Shown here piece by piece: positions 26,570 through 42,100 of a stretch of 64,000 nucleotides of DNA. The DNA lies in assembly GCA_947179485.1 (NCBI GenBank), contig OX359249.1, positions 45,707,415-45,771,414 of the forward strand, read 5' to 3'. Both the position numbers and the translations under genes were made by a program. The stretch comes from Allacma fusca (Eukaryota; Arthropoda; Collembola; Symphypleona; Sminthuridae). The notes beneath the pieces were generated by a model that saw nothing but the letters and a program-made list of their open reading frames with translations, had not been told where the DNA came from and ran no database searches. Every line of letters begins with the position of its first letter. The stretch's first letter is position 1.

Positions 26570-29500
26570 ATGTCCACGGCGGAGAGTGACGATATGGACA
26601 AAGTGCTAACTTCATATTTTGACAAAACTGTTAATTCCAATACAATCAAGGTAAGATCAATTTCTCAAGTTGAAATTCATCTCTTGAATCAGATTTCGTC
26701 TCTTGTACAGTTCACTCTTAGGTCTCTTCACAAGTACAGTCACTCACGTCAAGGAATATTGTTGTCGTCAACGGAAGGTCCTCCTCAGTAGACGCCCCCT
26801 TCGCTTCACTCCATACAATTCCCATCCAATCCTTGTCCTGAGCGGAGTGATGGCAGGAGGGGTCTCCGCCTCTCATACCGCCTTAGTTAGGAGACTTTGT
26901 CTGGGGTCGAGGCGTCTGCCTTGGGATTTTTTAGTTAAATTATTATTATTATTATTATTTTCCAGTAATATTTCAACCTGGTTTATGTCCTTAATTGTAA
27001 TTTATATTTAAGCACCTTTGGAGCTCTTCCCCCCCCCCCCCCACAGCTTGATGCTCTCCTCACGGACTGACGACTTCCGTCATAGACTTGTCCAAATATT
27101 AATCCTCCACATCAGTTTGATTTTGCAAGTGTTCTGGAGTCATGCTTTCAGGATGATGAGTCAAAGTCAGGGTTAAAATTAAAAATGACACTTGAGACAT
27201 GACATTTGTTTAGTAATGCCTGACCCTGTCAAGTCGGAGGAGGGGAAGGATTTCTTGTACTTTTGGGATGAAGGGATTGAAGATGGAGTTCGGTGTTTGA
27301 ATGAATGGAGACTTACCGTGTAGAAAGTTTTGAGAAGATTTTGATTTAAATTTTTTGATTTAAATTTGTTGTGTTAGTTTTATTATTAGAGTTGTTTTTT
27401 TTTGTTGAACGACGGGTGATAGTAATTGGATAAATAGAGGATTTGTATGATAATGGGAGTTAGTATGGAACTTGTGACAGGGGTATTTATGAGGGTTTTA
27501 TTCTTTTAATTGTTTCTGAATAAGTAATTTGTAGGCTTGTATTTGATGTGGGAAGTTTCATTTGAATGTCCCTATTAGTGTTATTTTGTATATGGATGTT
27601 GGGTCATTAGAGATAATTTCGTTTGCATAACTTTCTCGTATGGTTAGCACTCAGTGGTTTTTTTTTTTAGTTTTAAAGATGTTGACGGAGAGAAACTTGA
27701 GGTTTGAGACAAGTATTTTATCACTTATTTCCTTTTTAAGCATGTAATTGCTGAGAGGATTTAGTGTGAACGGAGATTTTTGGGAATGTGTCAAAAAGGG
27801 ATGAGCTTCTGACTTGCTGATTGCTGAACACTTTCACAATTAAATTAAATGATTGTTGTTGTACCTTGTCGAAGACGGGAGTGGGATTGGAGTTAGGTAG
27901 TTTTGCATATCTGCAGATATTGACGCGTGTGTGTATAGTTTACTGTAGTTCTTGGGCAAGTCTCGCAATAGTTTTAATTTTACATTGTGTTTTGAAAAGT
28001 AAGGTCTGGTGTTATGGTATGAATAGAACCTTGCATTAAGGAATGCTCATAGGTCATTTGAAAAGGATTAATTTCAATATATTAATCCATTTTGACTCAA
28101 GATAGGTTCTAGAAATACTAGGCTTTTAAGGTGGAAAGTTTTCGATGGGTAGTTTTTGAAAGAGTATTCGGGACAAAATAAATTGTAGATTTCTTGTGTG
28201 AAATTGATGAAGGTGTTTATGATTATGAGTTTCGGGAGTTTATAAGATTTGTACTATGTATTTACTTTGAGATAGAAACGATATTTATGAGGGCGTGTAG
28301 GTAGGCAGGTAGGGTGAGACTATAATAATTTATTAGTTTACAATTTTAATTACATGTCAACTAATTGCATATTCATGTACTACTGCTAAAACTAGTAAGT
28401 TCATCCTGATAAATCAGCTATCCTGCTTGGTCGGTAAAATTTATTCCTACTTTGATCCTTGCAATTCATTTAATATGAGGAATTCACTGGATCTTAGATT
28501 CAATCTTATTAATTAATATAGCTGATTGGGAGCACTTACCGGTTATTTTTAATCTCGAATATGTTTGATCAGTTAACAGACATTGTTATGACTCACGTAT
28601 AGTCGCGAGTCTCTGTGCTGTTGAGTAACATATTTTATTTGAAAATGCATTTAAGAGAAAGGCTGTCTTGCTTTAATTTATTGCTCTCAGGTGGCTTCGA
28701 CAAAACTTTCAGTACTTTTTCGTTAGAAGGAAATTGTTTGTGATGAAAAAGTTCACGATATGTGAGTAAAAACTTTTATTCGCTGGGATGCGTATACACT
28801 ATTTTTTATTACGATATGAAAAATACTACCATGTAAGTATAAGTCAGATTTATGTGTTTTTGGCGATCAAATTAAAAGGGATGCCGACAGTTTTGTTAGT
28901 ACGATTAATCGGTCAAGACGTCTTTAAACTGCTGGAAACTAATCGAAATCTAGTGGAACGTACACCCCAAATCTACTAGATGACTTGTATACAGCTGGTT
29001 AAAATATGTTTCGTTGTAACATTGAGTTAATTATTGTGCTGCTTACAGCCGATGAAGGTAGCTACGTACTTCAATAGCAGTTTATATTTCTGGAAGTTTA
29101 ATAGTATTTATATTACTTACAGACATTGACTAATTATATACGGATATAAACTTTAGAATATTATTTACTTTGAGGAGCATGTAACAATTCCAAGTTATGA
29201 AGAGTACTATACGTGGGAAGAAATTCTATATTTGGTTCATTCTGCTTTTTACTGTGCCTCTGTAATTTGTGAAGTTGTTATGTGGGGTATGTTGCGAGTC
29301 AATGTTTGTACTTGCTTCAGGTACATATAGATACTTCGTTACAAGTCACGTAACTGAGATCTCTACTCAAAAAGAAATGGAAGAAGGTAATGATAAAGTA
29401 TCTATCTGTTCAAAGCAAGTATACTTTTGTCCGTTACCCCTTCCTTACGAGAACGCCAAACCCCAGTGCCTATTGCAATAAAATTATAGTTTTGTTAAAT

Positions 29501-32500
29501 TGGGGACTATATAAGTAGAGGACTTTTCCAATGAAAAGTTTTGTGCTTCCCATGACTCCATTTATTCGAAACTTGCTTTTATTGAACTAGTAACTAATTC
29601 AACTGTATGTTTTCACTAGGTAGGAAAAGATGAACCTGAATGCATATTGGTACTTACTGATACAATCGCTTTTGTTTATTACAGGAGAAACCGACTCCTT
29701 CGAGTGAGCTGAGCAAAGGTGATTTGCTAAAGATTTTGTCGTACCTTGAAGGTGAAGTACAGGCTCGCGATGTTGTAATAGCAACTTTAAAATGTGAACG
29801 AGTTAAAAGGCTGTTGGCTGACAATAAGTACACCTTAACTAGTGACCCATTCTCTGCACTGAAACGGGACAGTTTTGCCACCTTTGTTAATTCATCCGAT
29901 TCCAAAGTAAGAAAACTAACAATAAGATGGTATAGAAACTACAGATATATTGAAGAAAAATCCAGTTAGTCAGAATTTTTGTTGTACGTTTTCCGCTGTC
30001 GTGTACCTCTGGGGTCTGTAAACGTTGTGCGTTACTGGATTACAGTATATACATAACCTCCTTTACATTTTGGATAAATTCAAAGGAGTTGAGGCGTAAC
30101 TGCGCGTATAATTATCTATTAAATATTAGTATTGGAGATAACGTACATATATACATACATATAAATCCTTCTCCTGGAAATATCATCCAAGTATGATGAA
30201 AATGACATTTCTTATCCTCAATTAATTTCGAGTTGGGCTTCGGTTCTTGAGGAAATATTATGCATCTGCAGTATTGTTGCATCATGAGGACAGTGTACCT
30301 ATGTTAGATGAATTTCTGTCTCATCTGTCAATTGTAATCTCATTTAATTTATTTTCGTAAACTTCAGGAAGATGTTGAGCTTGTAAGACTCTGGGAAAAT
30401 CAGATATTATCGTTAGAAAATCTTGTGAGACGTCAACGGCAAGCAATGAAGCACATGAACAAAATTCTAGCCGACGCGGAAGCAATTCATCGGGTAATGG
30501 CCAACGAATTAGAAGACGAAAAGGCTAAAAATGTTATAAGTAAAGGTATCAATTCTTTTCGAAGTTTGAATGTCTTCTAGTAACATTTTGTTTCTAATGT
30601 GAATGTTGCAATGTTATGGTGACTGAAGTGCTTAACGTTTTCGGATGTTTCAACAACCATCCTTAAGTGATGATATATTGTGTTGCCCATTACATGTATT
30701 CTCCGCGTATCTGGGATTTAATTAACGTATCTGAGTGTTTTACCGACTTTTTTGCTCGGGAAGAATGACTGCTGAACTTGTGTTGGTATTTCAGACGGGG
30801 CTAAATTAAAAGAAGAATTGGAAGTAGAAAAGCAGCTGAGAGCAAGACTGGAGTCGGAACTGAAAGAGACGCAAGATGCTCAGGAGGAAGAAAAGAGTCG
30901 ACATAAAAACATAGTGCTTCTATTACTTACCGAAAGGAAAAGAATTTTACGACAGTTTATTGAAGAAAGAAAACGATCCGCTGACTTATCTGCAATGCTT
31001 GATGATGAGAAACGGCAGGCGTTAGGCATGGCAGAAGGGCTTGAAGAAGAATCGCAAAAGGTACTAGTTACTCTGGATAGATAAGTTAACATTTTTACTA
31101 TTAAGTTTCTGCGCCATTATAGCTGTCGGATTTTCTTTGAAGCAAAAATGATTTCATTACCTGATGGATTGTGTTCTAGGCTCTCCGAATGGAAGCAGAA
31201 CTGGAAAGACAAGCAAGTTCGTTTCGAGCTGAACGAGATCGATTAGAATCTATGGTTGCAGTAGAAGAAGAACGTAGATTAGACACTGAATCCCAATTGA
31301 AATCCCTCCGCGTAGAGGTCAGTATCGTATTTGAAATAGCTAAGTAGTGTTTACTGCTTCGTTGAATAATCTCACTGTCAATGAGTTTTATAATGATGTA
31401 ACTAAGCTTGTGTTTAATTGGCTTTAATCTACGTGTCTTAGGTGGAATCACTAAGAAAACAATTAGCAGAAGCTCATTCTGTTGCCATGTTCCAAGCTTC
31501 CCTTAACAATTCAAGTAATACCGTTGTAAAGAAAAACCCATTACAGTCCAACGTAGTTCGACCAACCGCTACCGTTACCTCTGTGCCCGTTCCTCAACCA
31601 AGTAGTCACTTTAGAAACATAACAAAAACTTCTGAAATACATACGTTGCTCAGTTTATTTTATTGTGAAAACTTTGTTCTGATTTTTCAGCTACCGGTAT
31701 AGCGAAATCTGTTTCACCCGTTCAGCCTGCACCTGTGTCTCCCAATGCTACAGTTTCTAATTCTGTTCTTCAGGTACTTGTATTCAGACTTATGGCAATA
31801 ATTTGATTTCGTTTCTACACTAAATTTTTCGATTTCTTCGTCACAATATAGCATTTTATGTATTTTATTTACTGTTAGATTTTACTGTGTTAAGAATGTT
31901 TGTTACTACTTACTTTAGTATCTTGTTTTTACTTTAAATCTCTTTCGGTTTTACCTTTTCTCACCTGTAAGTAAACTGGTTGTGCCATAAAATATTATTT
32001 TATAATAATATTCACATTATTATACTCTAGCTAAAAAGAAATGGGTGGGTAACTCTCTGCTTCGGCTTTCTGTTTTAACTATCGTGATATTTGCTCCTTA
32101 TAATTAGTTTCATTTTCTGTATGTGTGGATAAGTTTAGGTTTAATTTTAAGCCATTTTATTTTTGCCTTTATGTTAAATTCAAATAGGTACAGTGATAGC
32201 TAACACAGCAGTATTTTTACTTTTTGACTGATTACTTCATTGAATATAGCTACATAGTAGGATTTGACCTTGATTAAACGAGAGGCTCGTTTAAGTTGTT
32301 AAAATGGCCTTGATAAATTATGCTCCATGTACCTTATTGAGATATGTATTACAAAATTACAGTTGTAATATTCTTAATCTTATTACTTTCTTTACACATC
32401 AATAATCTTGATGTTGAAAACGTTTCAGCAAGATATTGGCTGATTTCTTTTAAAAGGTTAATTTGCACTTTTCATTTGAGCAAAATTGTCGTTGCGAGAA

Positions 32501-33228
32501 TTTCGTGAGTTTTACTTTTTAAAATGTAATAACAAAGCTTTTAATCTTTACCGCAATGAGTTGGTACAAAGAAGGAGTGTTTTTGTACAAATACGCTTAG
32601 TTTAATATTTATGAAAAGATGCATTTATATTTCTACGTTTCCGAAAGATTTCAGGCTCAGATGTAGTTTAATTCTATCTGGTTTGATTATTTAGATGGTT
32701 ATTTGTTTTGTAATTTTATTGTGGTTGCATGGTTACTCATGCTAAACTTTATACTCAATTTATTACACTGCACTGAATCCGATTTGCCATTAAACTATTA
32801 TTATTCTTTTCTTTTACTCGCTCGCATTCTAATTTTGGCCTGCCTTTGTCACGTAAAGTTGGGCACGTTCTTTTCGTAATAAACACGAATTTTTCTTTTG
32901 CTAATTCTAAGTAGTAAAAGTATGTAAATATAGTTAAGTTTGAAGTATCAAAGATAAGAAAAATGTCATTCTTTTAATGAGATGTGATATGACGAGATAG
33001 ATTTCGTGTGAGTGTGTTTTGATGGAAGACATTTTAATACAGGCAAAACCGCCGAGCGGTGAGAAAAACAGCGGAATCGGCGGAGGGTCGCTTGTAGCTC
33101 CGAAAAAGTATAGTTTAGGTCGGGGTGTGCCACCTCCAGTGCCACCGAATAAACCTTCAGTTCCTCCTAAAAGCGGCACTCTCACCGCCAAAATTCACGC
33201 AGCCAAACTAGAGCAACAGATCACTTAA
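26570..33228 (+). CDS. CTTNBP2NL: cortactin-binding protein 2 N-terminal-like protein (CTTNBP2/CTTNBP2NL, insect Nausicaa type), 8 coding exons
   Basis: Seen: exons 26570-26650, 29685-29906, 30368-30545, 30795-31060, 31180-31317, 31442-31601, 31691-31773 and 33043-33228 (stop TAA). Phases agree throughout and give 437 residues. Residues 28-101 hold the start of the CortBP2 domain (ELSKGDLLKILSYLEGEVQA, then SDPFSALKRD). Residues 102-305 are almost wholly charged alpha-helix: a long coiled coil rich in E/K/R with heptad Leu. The C-terminus is Pro/Ser/Gly-rich and contains PPPVPPNKPSVPPK (406-419), a likely SH3 ligand. Family knowledge: these proteins bind cortactin and striatin/PP2A complexes and regulate branched actin and lamellipodia. 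The exon 6 donor (AA|GTAGTC) and the last acceptor (weak pyrimidine tract) are the least certain junctions. At 437 residues it is shorter than the roughly 640 of human CTTNBP2NL. Confidence 0.88.
26651..29684 (+). other. 3.0-kb first intron of the CTTNBP2-like gene, strongly G/T-rich at its start
   Basis: The intron runs from donor AAG|GTAAGA to acceptor TTATTACAG. It contains an (ATT)n run at about 26939-26959 and a run of 14 C at 27029-27042. From about 27.1 to 28.3 kb the plus strand has far more G than C and more T than A. No coding exon recognised. Confidence 0.6.
31774..33042 (+). other. 1.27-kb last intron of the CTTNBP2-like gene
   Basis: T-rich sequence between donor CAG|GTACTT and acceptor AATACAG. 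Phase is 0 on both sides, so an extra cassette exon could sit here unnoticed, but I found no convincing one. Confidence 0.55.
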
Positions 33229-34139
33229 GTGATCATCTTGTCATTTTTAGTCTCTCGATCTTTAAAATGGGAAAAACAAGTGAAGTTTATCTGAACTCAG
33301 ACGTCTTCGATATTTCGTCAAGATTTTATTCTTCCCTCTAAAACTATATCTCTCTCCAATTGATCTTGTTATTATTACTGACCAGTCGTTAATTTATAAA
33401 TGAATTACTTACTCATGTTATTGATGTATAATTTTTAGAATCATATGTATCATTATTAAACCACATAATCCAAGACATGCCACTGAAGTATCATATTCAG
33501 AAAAAAACGAATTATACGATTTTAATTTATGAGGGGTGTATAACTTTGTACTGTTGTGTTTTCTCTTTCACGTATGCTCGACGGAAATTTGTATACACTA
33601 AGGGTAATTATTAAGATTAATTTTTTAAACATGCAGACCGATTGTTTCATGCATTTTTTTCGAAATCTATAGAACTAACAGCTGATTTTGATTCTGTACT
33701 GGGTACAAGCCGTGTAAGTGGACATTTTAAACAGTTTTATTACGGTTGACGCATTTCGTATATTACACGCGTATTTTAAGTCATATTTATTTTATAATCT
33801 TTATTAATTCAATTTGGACTGATTGCTAGCTCAACGTGACCAATTGTGTTGAATTTCACAGATCGTGAAGCAGTTTGTTATAATTTACGTGTTTAAGTTG
33901 TGTAACATTCTCCAGGATTTATTCAACCAATTGCTGTAATCTTTTGGATTAACATAGATGCTACAGCAGACAGAGTTAGGCAGCGATTTTACATTTCAAT
34001 GCAATCCTTATAAATGCAATTTAAATGATATTGTAGTGAAATTCATTTATGAACTGTACCATAAGCGTCAAAGAGTTGATAGACATAGCAGCCCTGAAGT
34101 TATGTCTTGTTATGACCTTGTCTACCTACGTTGTTACTA

Positions 34140-34145
34140 AATAAA
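34140..34145 (+). terminator. possible poly(A) signal of the CTTNBP2-like gene
   Basis: AATAAA lies about 0.9 kb past the stop codon in a T-rich stretch, and T/GT-rich sequence follows within 40 bases. Good match but unconfirmed; a nearer variant signal could be used. Confidence 0.35.
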
Positions 34146-37100
34146 GCTTCCTTTTCGCTAAATGTAGTGTGATAGTTAACTTGTATCTTTTTATGAACAT
34201 GACAGTGAAGATATAGTAAAGACTAATAATTATTTATTAATAAGATTTCGTCGTTACCATCCCGGTTTTTATTTATTTATTAGTATGTCTAAATGATCAC
34301 ATTTTTTTACCTTTTTGAATGACTAGAAATTATTATTGTTAAAACATAAGAAAAAATACGCTGTTCTAACTGTCAAGTATAATCTAGTGAATTAAGAGCA
34401 GTTTGAATCTGACTTTAGAACCCCATCAGATTAGCTCGGTTATTCGTTAAGGATCAAATATTCATGCATACTGCAAGCAGACACCCAATGATTATTTCGA
34501 TCCGAAATTTCATTACCAAGTACAATATTTGTGGTAACTTCTATTTTATTTAGTACACTCTTGTTAACCTCAGCAACAATCAATGAAATCTCTTCCGTTT
34601 TTCTATTGATGTTGGACTATTTATTATTAAAAAGGTATATCTAGTATATTTGTTAGCTAAAGTAAATATTTTCATGGCAGCTTATTGTCAACTCTAAATG
34701 TGAGCATAGGTTGGAGCGAACCCGTGCAGATAAGAAGAGTGATTAACCATCTCCATTAGAATGTTAACTGAAAATACTATGCATCAATGCAATACATGCC
34801 GGTAATGAAACAATAATGTACATTGGAAAGATAAGTAATTATATTATTGCTGTGGCATCTCTTTGGAAAATTAAGCGCAGCTATATTCAGTTAAGTCCTG
34901 AAAGTCACGAAAATAATAATTTACATACATAAAATATGTGTCCTGTATTCCAATCAGAATGTAAACAACATAGTGTAGCAACAACTGTATATAGCAACGT
35001 TATGTAACACAGGAACTAGGAACAATAATAACAATTCTGAAATTCAATGTACGTAACTACTGCTAGTAGCTACTAGCTGCAAAAAATCAAAACGGAGTCA
35101 TTAGCAAATAATGTTTGGAAATTAGTAAAACATAAACTTCCGTGTAGTCCTAACGTTTATAGATTTTTAAAAATACGACTGTTACAGATTTTATTCAATT
35201 TTAAGGACAAAGTGAACCTGAACTGATCATAAACAGGAGTAAAAGAGAATAAAACGTAGCATCCACCACAGACTTTTCGATTTAATTTGACACAAGTACA
35301 AGGACATCCATTTAGTAAGAACTCTTTACACGAGAGTGATTAGTTTATACAAGATTACTATACTATACATGATAAAAACGTCATATATTTTGCAATGTTA
35401 GAAAATATTTTACTTTTCACTATAATCGGTACAGTGAAGTATAAGTACACTCATCATTACCAACATGCGAACCAGCATCACAATCATTGGCATTGACGGT
35501 AACACTCACAATAATCACACTCAAGTAATGTATTGCTATCGATAAGAATGATAAATTAATGTAAGTAGGGGACTCACAGAGATGGAACAGAAACAATGTG
35601 TAGTGTATTATACTATATATTATACCTTGTTTAATGGGGCTTGTCAACGTATATATATATATATAAGAATAAGTAAATATTTTTTCTAGAAAATTTTAAA
35701 ATTATACGTGTATCCGATCCGAAGTATATTTTCATTCCGTTCACCTGTCATTGGCACCGTTCAAATATCCGTCCATCATACATTTGTTTCTCCGGGCTCA
35801 AAACACCGTTCCATTTCCAAGGAATTATTGTGGCATTCCCGTAAACAAACATTTGTACAAATCTAGAAATGGTGTTCATAGGATAAAAATGATAAAATAT
35901 TCTGTAATTGCGTAGGGTCAATGCTTCAAAAAATATTTATTGCGTAGAACCTTCATTGCTTTAGATCGATGCAACGTCATGTCACCTTGGATTGGAAAGT
36001 AGTTGCTGCAGAATTGAAATGTTATTACGAAAACTTCTAGTACAAAAGTACTTATTATTATAAATTGATTTCGGCATACTCTTGAAAACTTTTCAGAAAT
36101 GCTGACCTCATCAGTTTCTGTTAATAATTCGCTGATCAAGCAAACGGGATTATGTAGCACGAATTGCAGTGTTGCAGAAATATTATGAAGTTGCACATTT
36201 GACTGCTGTAACTGGCATGATGAGTTTAAGTACTCGAAAAAAGTGCATTACTTGCACACAGTAGTGGACTGAATTTTTTTTTCACCAGAGGTAACTTTTT
36301 CCTAGATTAGTAAAGTATGTATGTACATGGATGGGGGAGAACAGGACTTTGCCTTTTTATACTTGAAAAAATTACTTCACAGGGTCGAAGCAGTGCTCAA
36401 CCTTTGTTATTGCTTAGACGACAAAATTGATACAGCCACGTTGCATTTCACATGCATTTATCCTGTTTCTTGTACATACATAAGTGCATGAAAACGACGA
36501 TATAATGCCAGCGTTGTACTGACCATCAGCTTATTCATTTAGCTAGGAAATATATTGCATTTAGCATATCTTAATTACTCTGCATTTAAAAAATGGTAAA
36601 TAAAAATATTTCGCACGTATGAAATTCTTTCGGTTAGAGTGCAACAAGCCTTACGCTTTCTGCTTTCACCGAATGTGTAATGGATTTCCCAACCTTACCA
36701 TGCGGATATTGCCAAATCTCATAACTACTGATTCCAACACACATTTAAAAAATATTTTCAGTGTCTTTGTAATAGTGGATGTTTTACTGAGGTTGTATGT
36801 GCGTGTAAGAAATCCCTCCAATTCTTTATATATGAACAACAAAAATGATTATTTTTAACCGATAAGAATTACAGCATTAATTCGATTCACTACCTTCATT
36901 ACGAATGTATTCCAAAATATTAATCCTCGGCTAGATAAATTCCATGTCACAGTTGGAATTCCAGACTTTCAATGTAGTTATGGCAGACTGGAATTTCGAG
37001 TTATCATCAGTGGGAAGAGCTCGGATCATGATTTACAGCACTTCCCTAACAGGTGCAAGACATTTTATGAAAGGTAATTACTTATTACAACCGAAGCTAA

Positions 37101-38177
37101 AAAATATAGCTGCTCTTCAGTAGGTTTATGTTACTTTATTTTCAAATGAACTAAATATATGCTCAACGTATTGGCAGAATCGACAGAATTACTTATCAAT
37201 ATCAAACTTACAATCAGCTAATAAATACATGGTGATCTTTCACAGTCAAGCATTCCACACCAGTACACTGATATAATGACTATCTGTTATTTGCATCAGC
37301 AGGCGTAAAAATAGATGTAGCAGGTGCAGATAATCTGTTACTAGTAATGTGTGGTGGCATGAATTACTCAGCTGAAGTTGAAATTCATTGTTTTCTCCAT
37401 CAATTCCATCAGTATCCGTACCAAATCAACTGTCAACTATTATGCAAAATACATACTTTATATGCATGCGTAACAGGAAGTTGGTGCAATATAGTCATTG
37501 CATTATTGAGGAACAAAAACTTCGTCCCGGCCTTAATTTCCACACAGAATTTGCTCGCGTCATGCACAAATTAGTTTATATGAATGTATTATTTACCCAG
37601 ATCACCTGCTCATGTTAAGTAAATACACCGAGAAAAAATATTCGAGTAGAGAAACAGGTATTATAACAGCAACACAAAAATGAGTAAACAAATTATTATT
37701 AGAAAAGAACAAGTTTGATATGCATCAAGATTGATATACACAAATGATTGATTGCTTGTAGGCATTCTAATAATTTACAATAATTATTATTACAATAATG
37801 ACAGCATATAATTCAGTGGTACACTTCATAATAAAAAGTTCATTAATACAATAATAATAATTAATCTATAAACAATTTGTAGATAATTACGGCTTAAGTA
37901 AGAACCAACTTCTACAATTGGGGTTAAAGGGATGTTTCATTAAGTTGTAATAAATTCGACGGCTGAGTTTTCTTAAAATTATAACTTTTTGTATCATTAT
38001 AGAGTAGGGCTGTTTGCTCTGTAGTCTTAAAATAGTGCCCCAGACCCAGTTTGGTGGGTTTGAAAATTGTCAAGAAGTCAAATCGACCAAAACCTGTCCC
38101 CCATGAAAGAGTCTTTGATATTATTTAACAAGAATTTTAAAATAAACAACCACGAGTACTTTCCCTACCTTGCTAGC

Positions 38178-38183
38178 TTTATT
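38178..38183 (-). terminator. possible poly(A) signal of CtBP
   Basis: TTTATT on the plus strand reads AATAAA on the minus strand, about 230 bases past the CtBP stop codon, in the correct orientation. Unconfirmed. Confidence 0.4.
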
Positions 38184-38410
38184 CAAGTTATTCAAGTTAA
38201 AAGTTTTAGCCAGGCTCTGTCTTACAATGACCTGATCCCATTCAAAATAAATTTTTAATTTTAACCGAGATCACAAAATTTTTGAAAATATGTATTAATA
38301 ACATATATTGTGATAAGTACGTACATATTGTAGATTCATCATGATATATACGTAAGCAAACAGTATATATTATTAATAAGCCACGAGAAAATGCATTACT
38401 GATAATTTCC

Positions 38411-42100
<3,690 letters not shown>

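Larger units (their letters stand above)
33229..38410. other. non-coding interval between two convergent genes
   Basis: It holds the 3' untranslated regions of the CTTNBP2-like gene (left) and CtBP (right), plus AT-rich spacer. A (TA)n run lies near 35650-35664 and AT-rich triplet-like tracts near 37780-37860. The open frames present are short and unrecognised. Confidence 0.5.
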
